A stretch of 64,000 nucleotides of DNA from Rhodococcus tukisamuensis NBRC 100609 (GTDB lineage Bacteria; Actinomycetota; Actinomycetes; Mycobacteriales; Mycobacteriaceae): NCBI RefSeq assembly GCF_001894985.1, contig NZ_BCXG01000016.1, positions 1-64,000 on the forward strand, in the 5' to 3' direction. The stretch's first letter is position 1. The number at the start of each line of letters is the position of its first letter. The position numbers and the translations under genes were made by a program. Positions 18,060 through 27,622 of this stretch are shown here, one piece after another. The notes below the pieces were generated by a model, which searched no databases, had not been told where the DNA came from, and saw only the letters and a program-made list of their open reading frames with translations.

Positions 18060-18407
18060 TGAAGGCTCCCTGGGTATTTCGGTCCTGATGGCGCCGACGC
18101 ATTCCCCGCCGTCGCCGGTTTGCCGAAGATTTGTCATCAAATTCTCAGCAAACTCAAAGAATTGTAGTTCGGCTAGCTAACGACTAGCCTTGCCGCCCCG
18201 TTCGAGTCCCAGGTCGGTGCCATGCTTGCCTGAAAGTCAGCGCTGTGCCGCTTGCCGTGGCCACGGAGCGGAGCGCGGCCGCACGACCGCGTCAAGTGTC
18301 ATGTGTCGCGCATCACGTTGCGCGCCCACATCGCCCGCTGACACATTGTCGTGCAAGGCTCACGACGCTGGGCCGAGCCAAGACTCAGGCCAGTCGGGAG
18401 GTCGCGG
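18060..18407. other. 348-bp divergent intergenic region
   Basis: The gap separates the MmpS-like gene (minus) from the PAS gene (plus). On the minus strand TACAAT (18161-18166) is a plausible -10 for the MmpS-like gene, without a clear -35. An inverted repeat GGCTAG/CTAGCC (18171-18189) lies beside it. A GTTCGAGTCCC string near 18200 resembles a tRNA T-loop, but the stem does not pair. No convincing gene is seen. Confidence 0.45.
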
Positions 18408-18788
18408 GTGTCATCGAATTCCGTGAGCGCGATCAGCGGTGCCCACTATCGCTCCCTGATCCAGAACGTCGACATGCCGGTCATCGTGCACCAGAGCGAC
18501 GACCACGTGGTCGACGTCAACCGCGCCTTCGCGGAACTCCTCGGCTACACGCTGCCCGAGGCCCGCGCCCTCGGACCGCGAGAGTTCGTACACCCGAGGC
18601 TCCTCGACGAACACGACCGGGGACAGCACCGGTTGATCTCGGGGGCGCAACTGGACCTCGCCGCCGACTACGACCTCGTCCGCAAGGACGGCGGCGTCAT
18701 CCGGGCCCGGGTGAAGAAGTCGGTCGCGCGGCACAACGCGGAGACCGTGGTGATGACGGTGATCGAGGGAACTCCGCTGGCGCTGTGA
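18408..18788 (+). CDS. Small stand-alone PAS domain protein
   Basis: The 126-residue protein is essentially one PAS domain: YRSLIQNVDMPVIVHQ, VNRAFAELLGYTLPEA, the PREFVHPRLLDEH helix and a terminal strand pair (YDLVRKDGGVIRARVKKS). There is no attached kinase, cyclase or DNA-binding domain. PAS domains sense small molecules, redox state or light, or mediate dimerisation. GTG at 18408 is chosen because GGGAGG lies 6 nt upstream. The partner is unknown, and it may act as a sensor in trans. Confidence 0.82.
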   Translation: MSSNSVSAISGAHYRSLIQNVDMPVIVHQSDDHVVDVNRAFAELLGYTLPEARALGPREFVHPRLLDEHDRGQHRLISGAQLDLAADYDLVRKDGGVIRARVKKSVARHNAETVVMTVIEGTPLAL

Positions 18789-18807
18789 CCGCCCGCTCGG
18801 CGGCTCC

Positions 18808-18832
18808 GTCCTCGACGGGACGGGACGAGGAC
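18808..18832. terminator. Weak bidirectional terminator
   Basis: GTCCTCG and CGAGGAC pair around an 11-nt loop in the gap between the convergent PAS gene and truA. The stem is only 7 bp, so confidence is moderate. Confidence 0.5.
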
Positions 18833-19708
18833 TCAGTCGCCGCAGCACCCGCCCGGCACCGTGCGCACCTCTCGGGTCGCCGCGTTTCGCGCGGCCAGTT
18901 CCTCGTTCGGCGGATAGTCGACGGCCACCAGGCTGAGCCCGTGCGCGGGTGCCACCAACACCGAACTCGACCGGGACCGCTCCTGCAGCAGGGCAATCGT
19001 CCACTCCGGGGTGCGGCGACCCTCGCCGACCGCGATCATCGCGCCGACGAGACTGCGCACCATCGACCAGCAGAAGGCATCGGCACTGACGTAGGCCGTG
19101 ACGATGTCACCCTCACGTGACCAGTCGAAGCGCTGCAACTCGCGGACGGTCGTCGCGTTCTCCTTACGCCGGCAGAAGGCGGCGAAGTCGTGCAGACCGA
19201 GCAGCCCGCGGGACGCCTCACGCATCGCGTCGAGGTCGAGCGTCTTGGGCACCGACACGGTGTCGCGGGCACGCAGCGGTTCGGCGCCGTAGCGCGCGGT
19301 GGTGATCCGGTACTCGTAGTGCCGGCGGATGGCGGAGAATCGGGCGTCGAACTCGGCCGGCACCTCGGTGACCGCCGTGACCCGCACGTCCGGCGGCAGG
19401 AAGCGCGCGAGCCTGCGCACCAGGCGCTCCGGTTCGGCGGGCGCGGCGGCCACGGACACGTCCAGGTGCGCGACCTGGCCGCTGGCGTGTACGCCCGCGT
19501 CGGTGCGGCCGGCGACGGTCAGCGCCGCGGGCTCGCGCAGGATCGTCGAGAGCGCCTGCTCGAGCACGCCGCAGACCGTCCGCAGGCCGGGCTGTCGGGC
19601 CCAGCCGGAGAAGTCGGTCCCGTCGTAGGTGATGTCGAGGCGAAAGCGAACGAACCCGCCGTCCCTGGAAGGGGCGGCGGGTTCGATCGAGGGTTCTGAC
19701 GCGTTCAG
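18833..19708 (-). CDS. truA: tRNA pseudouridine synthase A
   Basis: TruA isomerises uridines 38-40 of tRNA anticodon stems. The catalytic Asp lies in [11 protein letters not shown], with the later motifs [16 protein letters not shown] and [15 protein letters not shown] and the C-terminal [15 protein letters not shown]. The N-terminal strand [18 protein letters not shown] is encoded, but no ATG, GTG or TTG precedes it after the rplQ region. The only ordinary start in frame, GTG at 19567, would remove this conserved segment. A CTG at 19708 has AAGAAGGA 6-7 nt upstream and lies 3 nt past the rplQ stop, giving 291 residues, and is adopted here. The product identity is firm; the start is not. Confidence 0.85.
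   Translation of the reverse strand: MNASEPSIEPAAPSRDGGFVRFRLDITYDGTDFSGWARQPGLRTVCGVLEQALSTILREPAALTVAGRTDAGVHASGQVAHLDVSVAAAPAEPERLVRRLARFLPPDVRVTAVTEVPAEFDARFSAIRRHYEYRITTARYGAEPLRARDTVSVPKTLDLDAMREASRGLLGLHDFAAFCRRKENATTVRELQRFDWSREGDIVTAYVSADAFCWSMVRSLVGAMIAVGEGRRTPEWTIALLQERSRSSSVLVAPAHGLSLVAVDYPPNEELAARNAATREVRTVPGGCCGD
19651..19685 (-). terminator. Terminator-like hairpin between rplQ and truA
   Basis: CGAACCCGCCG and CGGCGGGTTCG form an 11-bp perfect stem, with further CCCT/AGGG pairing inside. It follows the rplQ stop and overlaps the 5' end of truA as annotated from CTG. It could attenuate transcription into truA. Confidence 0.6.
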
Positions 19709-19710
19709 CG

Positions 19711-20214
19711 TTAGTCCTTCTTGGCCTCGTCGGCCTCGACGACCTCGGCCTCGACCTCGGGGGTCTCGACCTCGGCCTCGACGGCCTGCTCCTCGACGGC
19801 CGGAGCTGCCTGCGAAGCCTGCACGCGACGTGCGCGGTCGGCCTCGGAGGTCACGGTCTGCTCCTTGACGAGCTCGATGATTGCCATCGGCGCGTTGTCA
19901 CCCTTGCGGGGGACCGTCTTGACGATGCGGGTGTAGCCGCCGTTGCGCTCCGCGTAGAACGGACCGATCTCCGCGAACAGGGTGTGCACGACATCCTTGT
20001 TGCGGATGACCTTCAGCACCTCACGACGGTGAGCCAGCGTGCCGGCCTTCGCGTGCGTGATGAGCTTCTCGGCGTAAGGCCGCACGGCCTTCGCCTTGGC
20101 CTCGGTGGTGGTGATGCGGCCGTGCTCGAAGAGCGCGGTGGCCAGGTTGGCGTAGATCGCCTTCTGGTGGGAAGCCGACCCGCCGAAGCGGGCACCCTTC
20201 TTGGGCTTGGGCAT
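19711..20214 (-). CDS. rplQ: 50S ribosomal protein L17 (bL17)
   Basis: A 167-residue L17, a large-subunit protein near the exit tunnel. The conserved core runs from [20 protein letters not shown] to about residue 120. An acidic Glu/Ala/Val-rich tail (residues 137-167) ending in a short basic KK gives extra length, as in other actinobacteria. ATG at 20214 follows AGGAGA. It is the penultimate gene of the alpha operon, 35 bp after rpoA and directly before truA. Confidence 0.97.
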   Translation of the reverse strand: MPKPKKGARFGGSASHQKAIYANLATALFEHGRITTTEAKAKAVRPYAEKLITHAKAGTLAHRREVLKVIRNKDVVHTLFAEIGPFYAERNGGYTRIVKTVPRKGDNAPMAIIELVKEQTVTSEADRARRVQASQAAPAVEEQAVEAEVETPEVEAEVVEADEAKKD

Positions 20215-20249
20215 GATGAATCTCCTAGTGAAGAACCTAAAGAGCTGGT

Positions 20250-21314
20250 CTACAGCTGTTCGGTCTCGGCGTAATCCTGGTCGTTGCCGTCGGTGTCGTT
20301 GAAGGCACCCGCATCCGTGTCGCTCCACGTACCGGTGGCGGCGTCATAGCCGGCAACGGTGCTGGGGTCGAACGAGGCCGGGCTGTCCTTCAGGGCCAGG
20401 CCGAGCGAATGCAGCTTGACCTTCACCTCGTCGATGGACTTCTGACCGAAGTTGCGGATGTCCAGCAGATCGGACTCGGTGCGACCAACCAGCTCGCCGA
20501 CGGTGTGAACACCCTCGCGCTTGAGGCAGTTGTAGGAACGGACCGTCAGGTCCAGGTCCTCGATCGGCAGTCCGAAGGAAGCGATGTGATCGGCCTCGGC
20601 GGGCGAGGGTCCGATCTCGATGCCTTCTGCTTCGACGTTCAGCTCACGGGCCAGGCCGAAGAGCTCAACCAGGGTCTTGCCCGCCGAGGCGAGCGCGTCC
20701 CGCGCGGTGATGGAGTTCTTGGTCTCCACGTCCAGCACGAGCCGATCGAAGTCGGTGCGCTGCTCGACGCGGGTGGCCTCCACCTTGTAGGTGACCTTGA
20801 GCACGGGCGAGTAGATCGAGTCGACCGGGATACGGCCGATCTCGGCGCCGGACGCCTTGTTCTGGACGGCGGGGACGTAGCCGCGACCGCGCTCGACAAC
20901 GAGCTCGATCTCCAGCTTTCCCTTGTCGTTCAGGGTGGCGATGTGCAGATCCGGGTTGTTCACCGTGACGCCGGCCGGGGGCACGATGTCGCCTGCGGTC
21001 ACAGCGCCGGGGCCCTGCTTGCGGACGTACATGGTGACCGGCTCGTCCTCTTCGGAGCTCACGACGAGGCCCTTGAGGTTCAGGATGATGTCGGTGACGT
21101 CTTCCTTCACACCCGGGACGGTGGTGAACTCGTGCAGGACGCCGTCGATACGGATGCTGGTGACAGCAGCGCCGGGGATCGACGACAGCAGGGTGCGGCG
21201 AAGCGAGTTGCCGAGGGTGTACCCGAAGCCGGGCTCAAGGGGCTCGATGACGAACTTCGAGCGGTTGTCAGCGATGACCTCTTCGGTCAGCGTGGGTCGC
21301 TGAGAAATGAGCAT
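20250..21314 (-). CDS. rpoA: DNA-directed RNA polymerase subunit alpha
   Basis: A 354-residue RpoA. The N-terminal dimerisation and assembly domain (residues 1-235) includes [21 protein letters not shown] linker is followed by the C-terminal domain (about 250-320, [19 protein letters not shown] and [14 protein letters not shown]), which contacts UP elements and activators. The acidic tail is typical of actinobacteria. ATG at 21314 follows AGGAGGA. It lies in the alpha operon after rpsD. Confidence 0.98.
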   Translation of the reverse strand: MLISQRPTLTEEVIADNRSKFVIEPLEPGFGYTLGNSLRRTLLSSIPGAAVTSIRIDGVLHEFTTVPGVKEDVTDIILNLKGLVVSSEEDEPVTMYVRKQGPGAVTAGDIVPPAGVTVNNPDLHIATLNDKGKLEIELVVERGRGYVPAVQNKASGAEIGRIPVDSIYSPVLKVTYKVEATRVEQRTDFDRLVLDVETKNSITARDALASAGKTLVELFGLARELNVEAEGIEIGPSPAEADHIASFGLPIEDLDLTVRSYNCLKREGVHTVGELVGRTESDLLDIRNFGQKSIDEVKVKLHSLGLALKDSPASFDPSTVAGYDAATGTWSDTDAGAFNDTDGNDQDYAETEQL

Positions 21315-21429
21315 TCGTTTTCCTCCTGTACGGGCGTCCGCTATTTGACGCCGCGATGGATGGTGCCTGGGGCACTCGTGCGCCTCCCCGGTGACCGCAG
21401 CCACCGGAAAGGCGCACGAATGGAAGGCA

Positions 21430-22035
21430 TTACTTCGAGTACAGCTCCACGATCAGCTGCTCCTGCAGCGGAACGTCGATCTGTGCGCGCTCGGGCTCCT
21501 GGTGGACCAGGACGCGGAGGCGACCCGGGACAACCTGCAGCCAACCGGGGACCGGACGGTCTCCGACGGTCTCGCGGGCAACCTGGAACGGCAGGGTGCT
21601 CAGCGACTTCTCCTTGACATCGATGATGTCGTACTGGGAGACGCGGTAGCTCGGGATGTCGACCTTCTTGTTGTTCACGAGAAGGTGGCCGTGGCTCACG
21701 AGCTGACGGGCCTGACGACGGGTACGGGCCAGGCCGGCGCGGTACACGACGTTGTCGAGACGGGTCTCGAGGATGCGGAGCAGGTTCTCGCCGGTCTTGC
21801 CCGGGCGACGAACCGCTTCCTTGTAGTAGCGGACGAACTGCTTCTCCATGACGCCGTAGGTGAAGCGAGCCTTCTGCTTCTCCTGCAGCTGGAGCAGGTA
21901 CTCGCTCTCCTTGATCCGCGCGCGGCCGTGCTGGCCCGGCGGGTAGGGGCGGCGCTCGAATGCCTGGTCGCCTCCAACGAGGTCGACGCGCAGACGACGC
22001 GACTTGCGGGTCATGGGGCCGGTATAACGTGCCAT
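21430..22035 (-). CDS. rpsD: 30S ribosomal protein S4 (uS4)
   Basis: A 201-residue S4, a primary 16S rRNA-binding assembly protein. The N-terminus [19 protein letters not shown] lacks the Cys zinc cluster (C-minus form), and the S4 RNA-binding domain spans about residues 91-155 ([20 protein letters not shown]). In other bacteria S4 autoregulates the alpha operon; no specific leader was recognised here. It sits between rpsK and rpoA. Confidence 0.98.
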   Translation of the reverse strand: MARYTGPMTRKSRRLRVDLVGGDQAFERRPYPPGQHGRARIKESEYLLQLQEKQKARFTYGVMEKQFVRYYKEAVRRPGKTGENLLRILETRLDNVVYRAGLARTRRQARQLVSHGHLLVNNKKVDIPSYRVSQYDIIDVKEKSLSTLPFQVARETVGDRPVPGWLQVVPGRLRVLVHQEPERAQIDVPLQEQLIVELYSK

Positions 22036-22056
22036 TTTCTAAACCTTTCCTTCCCG

Positions 22057-22470
22057 CTAGACCCGACGCCGCTTGGGCGGACGGCAGCCGTTGTGCGGCT
22101 GGGGGGTGACATCAGAGATGGTGCCGACCTCGAGGCCTGCGGCCTGCAGCGAGCGGATTGCGGTCTCGCGTCCCGAGCCGGGGCCCTTGACGAACACGTC
22201 GACCTTCTTCACACCGTGCTCCTGCGCCTTGCGGGCAGCGCTCTCGGCGGCCAGCTGCGCGGCGAACGGGGTGGACTTACGCGAGCCCTTGAAACCGACG
22301 TGTCCCGAGGACGCCCACGAGATGACGTTTCCGGCCGGGTCCGTGATGGACACGATGGTGTTGTTGAAGGTGCTCTTGATGTGAGCGGCACCGTGCGGGA
22401 CGTTCTTCTTGTCCCTGCGACGCGCCTTCTGGGTCTTCTTGGGACCGGTGCTACGAGACTTGGGGGGCAT
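22057..22470 (-). CDS. rpsK: 30S ribosomal protein S11 (uS11)
   Basis: A 137-residue S11 of the small-subunit platform near the E-site. The basic N-terminus ([20 protein letters not shown]) is followed by the conserved core [18 protein letters not shown] and ends in [13 protein letters not shown]. Its ATG shares the final A of the rpsM stop (TAATG), so translation is coupled. Confidence 0.98.
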   Translation of the reverse strand: MPPKSRSTGPKKTQKARRRDKKNVPHGAAHIKSTFNNTIVSITDPAGNVISWASSGHVGFKGSRKSTPFAAQLAAESAARKAQEHGVKKVDVFVKGPGSGRETAIRSLQAAGLEVGTISDVTPQPHNGCRPPKRRRV

Positions 22471-22844
22471 TACTTCGCCTTCTTCTTGCCGGCAATGGTG
22501 CGCTTCGGGCCCTTGCGGGTACGGGCGTTGGTCTTGGTGCGCTGACCACGCACGGGCAGACCACGACGGTGGCGCAGGCCCTGGTAGCAGCCGATCTCGA
22601 TCTTGCGACGGATGTCCGCCTGAACCTCGCGGCGCAGGTCACCCTCGACCTTCAGCGACTCCTCGATGTACTCGCGGAGCTTGGCCAGGTCCTCGTCGCC
22701 CAGATCCTTGCTGCGCAGATCCGGGTTGACACCGGTCGCGGCAAGGATCTCCTTGGAGCGGGTACGGCCGACGCCGTAGATGTAAGTCAGTGCGATCTCC
22801 ATACGCTTTTCGCGAGGAAGATCAACACCTGCGAGACGTGCCAT
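22470..22844 (-). CDS. rpsM: 30S ribosomal protein S13 (uS13)
   Basis: A 124-residue S13 of the small-subunit head, contacting P-site tRNA and bridging to the large subunit. It begins [20 protein letters not shown], has the helix-two-turn-helix region ([14 protein letters not shown]) and ends in the basic [17 protein letters not shown] tail. AGGA lies 8 nt before the ATG. A 226-bp gap to rpmJ upstream may carry an additional promoter. Confidence 0.98.
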   Translation of the reverse strand: MARLAGVDLPREKRMEIALTYIYGVGRTRSKEILAATGVNPDLRSKDLGDEDLAKLREYIEESLKVEGDLRREVQADIRRKIEIGCYQGLRHRRGLPVRGQRTKTNARTRKGPKRTIAGKKKAK

Positions 22845-22937
22845 GAGGCATTTCCTATCGGTGTGCGGAGGTCTGCTCCCAGCCCGTCCCCTGTGTCCTC
22901 TGATTGCTCAGAGCGTCTTTCAACTAACTCAGTGGGG

Positions 22938-22957
22938 CCCCGGCCTCCGTGCCGGGG
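22938..22957 (-). other. GC hairpin between rpmJ and rpsM
   Basis: CCCCGGC and GCCGGGG form a 7-bp hairpin in the 226-bp rpmJ-rpsM gap. It may be a partial terminator or a processing site within the alpha operon. Confidence 0.4.
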
Positions 22958-23070
22958 GTCTACCGTTGCGTGCCTGTTGGGTCGGAACCCGAGGGCCGTC
23001 GCACCGGCTGGTACTGGGAGGTCTTCTTGTCAGTTGCGTCGGGCAAGCCGATCGCAAGTCGTGCAGGTGG

Positions 23071-23184
23071 TTATCCCTGACGCTGCTTGTGACGCAGGTT
23101 CTCGCAGATCACCATGACCCGGCCGTTACGACGGATCACCTTGCACTTCTCGCAGATCTTCTTGACGCTCGGCTGAACCTTCAC
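23071..23184 (-). CDS. rpmJ: 50S ribosomal protein L36 (bL36)
   Basis: A 37-residue L36 found by direct translation: [20 protein letters not shown], then [17 protein letters not shown]. The zinc ribbon ligands are C11, C14, C27 and H32, so this is the zinc-binding form. GTG at 23184 is the start. It lies 80 bp after infA in the usual actinobacterial infA-rpmJ-rpsM order. Confidence 0.97.
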   Translation of the reverse strand: MKVQPSVKKICEKCKVIRRNGRVMVICENLRHKQRQG

Positions 23185-23264
23185 GTCTGTCTAATCTCCT
23201 GTGTGTCGCCCACCGGGGGTGGACATAGTTCTTCCCGGGCCAGGTGTGGCCCGGGGAGCTTTCG

Positions 23265-23486
23265 TTACTTGTACCGGTAGACGATGCGACCGCGAGAAAG
23301 GTCGTAGGGCGACAGCTCTACGACGACACGGTCTTCCGGCAGGATGCGAATGTAGTGCTGACGCATCTTGCCGCTGATGTGCGCGAGCACCTTGTGGCCG
23401 TTCTCGAGCTCAATGCGAAACATTGCATTGGGCAGCGGTTCGACCACGCGACCCTCGACCTCGATGGCCCCGTCTTTCTTAGCCAT
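23265..23486 (-). CDS. infA: Translation initiation factor IF-1
   Basis: A 73-residue OB-fold protein beginning [20 protein letters not shown] and ending [13 protein letters not shown], the full IF-1 length. IF-1 occupies the ribosomal A-site during initiation with IF-2 and IF-3. ATG at 23486 follows GGAGGAT. A good promoter lies 134 bp upstream, making infA the first gene of this transcript. Confidence 0.98.
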
Positions 23487-23619
23487 ATCCTCCGCGATCC
23501 GTTGGTGGGCATCGTTCTCCGTTACGGTGGTGCCCAGGCGTTACTGAACCGGACGAATACAGGCCTCGCACGCAAGCGCTGAGCCCATTCGACCGGCACG
23601 CAGGACGCACCATTGATCT

Positions 23620-23648
23620 AGCTTACCGGAGTTCCCTCACCAGGCCAA
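23620..23648 (-). promoter_or_regulatory. Sigma70-like promoter for infA
   Basis: On the minus strand TTGGCC (23643-23648) and TAAGCT (23620-23625) are separated by exactly 17 bp. The predicted leader to infA is about 125 nt. The layout matches the rplN promoter in this window. Confidence 0.6.
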
Positions 23649-23688
23649 ATGCGCCCCGCGGAACCGCAGCCGGTGAAAGGACCGACCC

Positions 23689-24120
23689 GTGCGTGCCGTC
23701 GTGCAACGAGTGACCTCCGCCTCGGTCGAGGTCGACGGCCAGATCGTCGCCACGATCGACCCCGACACCCAGGGGCTGCTGGTCCTGCTCGGGGTGGGAC
23801 ACGACGACGACTCGGCAGCGGCCGCAGCCCTCGCCGCGAAGGTGTGGAAGCTACGCATTCTGGACGGTGAACGCTCCGCCTCCGACGTAGCGGCACCGAT
23901 CCTGGTCGTCAGCCAGTTCACGCTGCTCGCCGACACCCGCAAGAGCCGGCGACCGTCCTGGTCGGCGGCCGCGCCCCGCGCTGTCGCGGAACCACTGGTC
24001 GACGCGTTCGCCGACGCACTGCGCGGGCTCGGCGCCGACGTCGCGACCGGTCACTTCGGCGCACACATGAAGGTGGCCTCGGTCAACGACGGGCCGGTCA
24101 CCCTGCTGCTCGAGTCCTGA
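23689..24120 (+). CDS. dtd: D-aminoacyl-tRNA deacylase
   Basis: A 143-residue DTD that hydrolyses D-aminoacyl-tRNAs (and Gly-tRNA(Ala)), protecting translation from D-amino acids. It has the catalytic SQFTL motif (about residues 75-79) and the cross-subunit GP motif NDGPVT near the C-terminus. GTG at 23689 has AAAGGA about 7 nt upstream. It is divergent from infA and stands alone. A proofreading enzyme for D-residues is useful in any cell, and this chromosome also encodes NRPS epimerases, but no link is implied. Confidence 0.96.
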   Translation: MRAVVQRVTSASVEVDGQIVATIDPDTQGLLVLLGVGHDDDSAAAAALAAKVWKLRILDGERSASDVAAPILVVSQFTLLADTRKSRRPSWSAAAPRAVAEPLVDAFADALRGLGADVATGHFGAHMKVASVNDGPVTLLLES

Positions 24121-24151
24121 CGCCCTCCCCTCGACAGGCGGACAGGGATCC

Positions 24152-24463
24152 TCAGCCGTTGGCGACCAACGGATCCGGGGCCGTGACCACCACTGGGCGA
24201 TCGCACTGCGGGTCGTAGACGAGCGTCTCGTAGTCGCACCACTGCGGACGGGCCGAGTCCTCCGCCGGCAGGTCGCACTCGGGACCGAGGTTGACGACGA
24301 TGCCGCGGCACTGCAGCGGCGGACCGCTGGGGTCCGCCCCGGTTCCGAGGTCGACGGGTGGCTGGGAGGGCACGTCGGGGGCGGAGGCGAACGCTGGTTG
24401 GGCGGCGCCGAGACACAGGAGCAGGGCGAACGGCGCGGCGGCGACGAGTCGGTTGACGGACAT
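24152..24463 (-). CDS. Small secreted cysteine-containing protein
   Basis: A 103-residue protein with a clear signal peptide (MSVNRLVAAAPFALLLCLGA, cleavage near AFASA at residue 27). The mature part is about 76 residues, Pro/Asp-rich, with four Cys (QCRG, ECDL, WCDY, QCDR) that could form two disulfides. No domain was recognised. It is separated from map by a strong terminator and lies convergent with dtd. Its size and Cys content suggest a small stable extracellular protein. Confidence 0.7.
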   Translation of the reverse strand: MSVNRLVAAAPFALLLCLGAAQPAFASAPDVPSQPPVDLGTGADPSGPPLQCRGIVVNLGPECDLPAEDSARPQWCDYETLVYDPQCDRPVVVTAPDPLVANG

Positions 24464-24604
24464 GATCGAGATCCTCTCTGGTCGGGACTGGACACCTTCG
24501 ACAGTGGTCGACGGCCTCCGTCACAACCAGTCCCCCGCGGTCGGAGTCCCCTGCCCCCGCCGGTGCCGGAATTCCCTCCGCGGAGTGGTTGACACGACAA
24601 AGGA

Positions 24605-24642
24605 CAAGGCACCCACGGCCGGGAACGGCCGTGGGTGCCTTG
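24605..24642 (-). terminator. Strong intrinsic terminator after map
   Basis: A 16-bp perfect inverted repeat (24605-24620 with 24627-24642, 6-nt loop) follows the map stop by 20 bp and ends the spc/secY-adk-map transcript. Confidence 0.88.
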
Positions 24643-24661
24643 CCTGCTGCGCGTGCGCCCG

Positions 24662-25456
24662 TTACTCGGGCCGCAGGGTGAGGATTCGCGGGCCGTCCTC
24701 GGTCACCGCGACGGTGTGCTCCCAATGCGCCGCCCGGGAGCCGTCGGTGGTGACGACAGTCCAGTCGTCGTCGAGCACCTCGGTCTCGGTGGTGCCGAGG
24801 GTCAGCATCGGCTCGATGGCCAGGACGGAGCCGACGACCAGCTCCGGCCCCTTGCCCGGCTTGCCCTCGTTCGCGAGGAACGGGTCCATGTGCATCTCGC
24901 GCCCGATGCCGTGACCGCCGTAGCCGTCGACGATGCCGTAGCGACGGCCGTGTGCCTGCTCCGCAGCCAGGGTGCCCAACTCGATCGCGTGGGAGACGTC
25001 GGTCAAGCGGTTACCCGCCAGCATCGCCGCGATGCCGGCCTCCATCGACAGCCGGGTGGCCTCGCTGAGGTCGCGGTCCGCGTCGAGGTACTCCCCCACC
25101 GCGAACGTCCACGCCGAGTCGCCGTGCCAGCCGTCGAGGATGGCCCCGCAGTCGATCGAAACGAGGTCGCCCTCGACGAGGATGTCCTCGGCGGACGGGA
25201 TGCCGTGCACCACACGGTCGTTGACCGACGAACAGATCGACCCGGTGAAGCCGTGGTACCCGAGGAACGAGGGCACCGCCCCCGCGTCCCGGATGGTCTG
25301 TTCGGCGAGCCGGTCCAGTTCCAGCGTGCTCACGCCGGGCTTGGCGGCGTCCCGGACCGCGACCAGGGTCGCGCCGACGATGGCCCCGGCCGCGGCCATG
25401 GCATCGAGCTCACCGGCGGTGCGGAACGGGACGACCTTCTTGCGACGGAACCCCAC
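24662..25456 (-). CDS. map: Methionine aminopeptidase, type I
   Basis: A 264-residue MetAP that removes N-terminal Met from nascent proteins using two metals. Ligands are visible in [19 protein letters not shown] (two Asp), GHGIGREMH (His), LAIEPML (Glu) and HWEHTVAV (Glu). It is type I, with no insertion and only a short basic N-terminus. GTG at 25456 follows AGAGG. It lies 61 bp after adk at the end of the secY-adk-map cluster. Confidence 0.97.
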   Translation of the reverse strand: MGFRRKKVVPFRTAGELDAMAAAGAIVGATLVAVRDAAKPGVSTLELDRLAEQTIRDAGAVPSFLGYHGFTGSICSSVNDRVVHGIPSAEDILVEGDLVSIDCGAILDGWHGDSAWTFAVGEYLDADRDLSEATRLSMEAGIAAMLAGNRLTDVSHAIELGTLAAEQAHGRRYGIVDGYGGHGIGREMHMDPFLANEGKPGKGPELVVGSVLAIEPMLTLGTTETEVLDDDWTVVTTDGSRAAHWEHTVAVTEDGPRILTLRPE

Positions 25457-25517
25457 GAAAACCTCTTACCTTGTACTTGTCGAGCTTGGAGTCTTGTCGA
25501 ACTTGGACGAGCGGTGG

Positions 25518-26063
25518 CTACTTACCGAGTGCGGCGAGCGCGCGGGCGTTGACCTCGTCGACCTCGCCGACCGCGTCCACCGTGACGACGGTGCCCGCGT
25601 AGTGGTCGAGCAGCGGTGCGGTCTCCTCGCGGTAGACGCGCATCCGGTTGCGGATGACGTCCTCGGTGTCGTCGGCGCGGCCCCGGGCGAGCATGCGCTC
25701 GACCACGACGTCATCGGCGACGTCGAAGGCCAGCACCCCGTCCAGCTTGGCATCGAGGTCGGCGAGGATCTTCTCGAGCGCGAGCGCCTGGTCCACCGTG
25801 CGCGGGAAGCCGTCGAGCAGGAACCCGTTGACCGCGTCCGGCTCGGCCACGCGCGCCTTGACCATGTTGTTGGTGATCTCGCTGGGCACCAGGTCGCCGG
25901 CGTCCATGTACTTCTTCGCCTCGAGGCCGAGCGCGGTCTGCTGACCGATGTTCGCGCGGAACAGATCGCCCGTCGAGATGGCCGGAACGCCGAGCTTCTC
26001 CGACAGGATGGCGGCCTGAGTGCCCTTACCGGCACCGGGAGGACCAAGGAGGACAAGTCTCAC
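25518..26063 (-). CDS. adk: Adenylate kinase
   Basis: A 181-residue enzyme interconverting 2 ADP with ATP and AMP. The P-loop is [10 protein letters not shown] (8-17), the AMP-binding region contains [10 protein letters not shown] and [10 protein letters not shown], and the LID ([16 protein letters not shown]) is the short form without zinc Cys, usual in actinobacteria. The GTG start overlaps the secY stop as GTGA, indicating coupling. Confidence 0.97.
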   Translation of the reverse strand: MRLVLLGPPGAGKGTQAAILSEKLGVPAISTGDLFRANIGQQTALGLEAKKYMDAGDLVPSEITNNMVKARVAEPDAVNGFLLDGFPRTVDQALALEKILADLDAKLDGVLAFDVADDVVVERMLARGRADDTEDVIRNRMRVYREETAPLLDHYAGTVVTVDAVGEVDEVNARALAALGK

Positions 26064-27373
26064 TTGAGGAACCCTTCGTAGTTGCGCTGCATGAGTTGGC
26101 TCTCGATCTGCTTGACGGTGTCGAGGCCGACACTGACCAGAATCAGGACCGCCGCACCACCGAAGATGCTGCTACCCGACGCCCCCTGGGAGAGGAAGAG
26201 GTTCGGCAGCACTGCGATGAGACCGAGATAGATCGCGCCCGGCAGTGTGATGCGGCTGAGCACGTAGTTGAGGTAGTCCGCCGTCGGGCGGCCGGGGCGG
26301 ATGCCCGGGATGAAGCCGCCGTACTTCTTCATCTCGTCCGCGCGCTCTTCAGGGTTGAAGGTGATCGCGACATAGAAGTAGGTGAAGAAGACGATGAGCA
26401 GGAAGTAGATGAGGATGTAGACCGGGTTCGACGGGTTCACCAGGTACTCCTGGATGATCCGCTGCCACCAATTCGGATCCGCGGCCGTGCTCGAACCGGT
26501 GAGCTGCGCGATCAGGTTCGGCAGGTACAGCAGCGAGGACGCGAAGATCACCGGGATGACGCCGGCCTGGTTGACCTTCAGCGGCAGGTACGTCGACGAG
26601 CCGCCGTACATCTTCCGGCCGACCATGCGCTTCGCGTACTGCACCGGGATGCGGCGCTGGCCCTGCTCGACGAACACCACGCCCGCGATCAGTGCGAGGA
26701 CCGCCACCAGCACCAGGGCGAAGATGAGGCCGCCACGGCTGTCGAGGATGGCACCACCCTCCGAGGGAAGTCGCGAGGCGATGCCCGAGAAGATCAGCAG
26801 CGACATGCCGTTGCCGACGCCGCGCTCGGTGATCAGCTCGCCGAACCACATCACCAGGGCCGCACCGGCCGTCATCACCAGCACGATGATGACCAGACCG
26901 AAGATCGACTGGTCGTCGATGATCTCCTGCTGGCAACCCTGCAACAGCTGACCACGCGCCGCGAGCGCGACGATGCCGGTCGACTGGAGGATGGCGAGCG
27001 CGATCGAGAGGTAGCGCGTGTACTGCGTCATCTTGACCTGGCCCGATTCGCCCTCCTTGCGGAGTTCCTCGAACCTCGGGATGACCACGGTCAGCAACTG
27101 CACGATGATGCTTGCCGTGATGTACGGCATGATGCCGATCGCGAACACCGACAGCTGCAGCAACGCGCCACCGGAGAACAGGTTGATCAGCGAGTAGATA
27201 CCCGCAGACTCACCGCCGGAGATCTGGTCGATACAGGCCGTGACGTTCGCATAGTTGACACCGGGCGACGGCAGTGTTGCACCGAAGCGGTACAAGGCGA
27301 TCAGGCCCAGGGTGAAGAGGATCTTCCGCCTCAGGTCGGGAGTCCTGAAGGCCGAGACAAAGGCGGAAAGCAA
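26060..27373 (-). CDS. secY: Protein translocase subunit SecY
   Basis: A 437-residue channel subunit of the Sec translocon with ten predicted membrane helices, the plug region near [10 protein letters not shown] and cytosolic loops such as [20 protein letters not shown]. The start decides on a TTG at 27373 ([19 protein letters not shown]), because AGGAGGA lies just upstream of it. The in-frame GTG at 27388 overlaps that ribosome binding site and would add residues not usual in SecY. It heads secY-adk-map after a terminator and a 249-bp gap. Confidence 0.96.
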   Translation of the reverse strand: MLSAFVSAFRTPDLRRKILFTLGLIALYRFGATLPSPGVNYANVTACIDQISGGESAGIYSLINLFSGGALLQLSVFAIGIMPYITASIIVQLLTVVIPRFEELRKEGESGQVKMTQYTRYLSIALAILQSTGIVALAARGQLLQGCQQEIIDDQSIFGLVIIVLVMTAGAALVMWFGELITERGVGNGMSLLIFSGIASRLPSEGGAILDSRGGLIFALVLVAVLALIAGVVFVEQGQRRIPVQYAKRMVGRKMYGGSSTYLPLKVNQAGVIPVIFASSLLYLPNLIAQLTGSSTAADPNWWQRIIQEYLVNPSNPVYILIYFLLIVFFTYFYVAITFNPEERADEMKKYGGFIPGIRPGRPTADYLNYVLSRITLPGAIYLGLIAVLPNLFLSQGASGSSIFGGAAVLILVSVGLDTVKQIESQLMQRNYEGFLK

Positions 27374-27555
27374 AGATCCTCCTGGCACGACGGGTTGTCG
27401 CGAGCGATTTGCTCGGCTGGCTAGATGAACTCTAGAACACTAGCAGTGAGGGCACGGCGAGCAGCCCGGCATACACAGATTGGTCTGCCGTCAGCGCCGT
27501 ACCTCGGGGCGCGCATCTTTGGCAACGCGGCCCGAAGTACGGACTATACAGAACG

Positions 27556-27602
27556 CCGATGGCCGCAGCACTGCCCTTGCGGACAGTGACTGCGGCCATC
27601 GG
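27556..27602 (-). terminator. Long intrinsic terminator after rplO
   Basis: A 13-bp outer stem (27556-27568 with 27590-27602) encloses a further CACTG/CAGTG pairing, giving about 18 bp in all. It lies 20 bp past the rplO stop and separates the ribosomal genes from secY. Confidence 0.85.
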
Positions 27603-27622
27603 ATATCCGGTTCAGAGACCGA

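Noticed and set aside
18190-18235. tRNA-like GTTCGAGTCCC string
   Set aside because: The five bases on each side of the loop do not pair, and no acceptor, D or anticodon arm is found.
19711-19803. Repetitive GAG/GTC tract at the rplQ 3' end as a DNA repeat element
   Set aside because: It encodes the acidic Glu/Ala/Val tail usual for actinobacterial L17, so codon repetition explains it.
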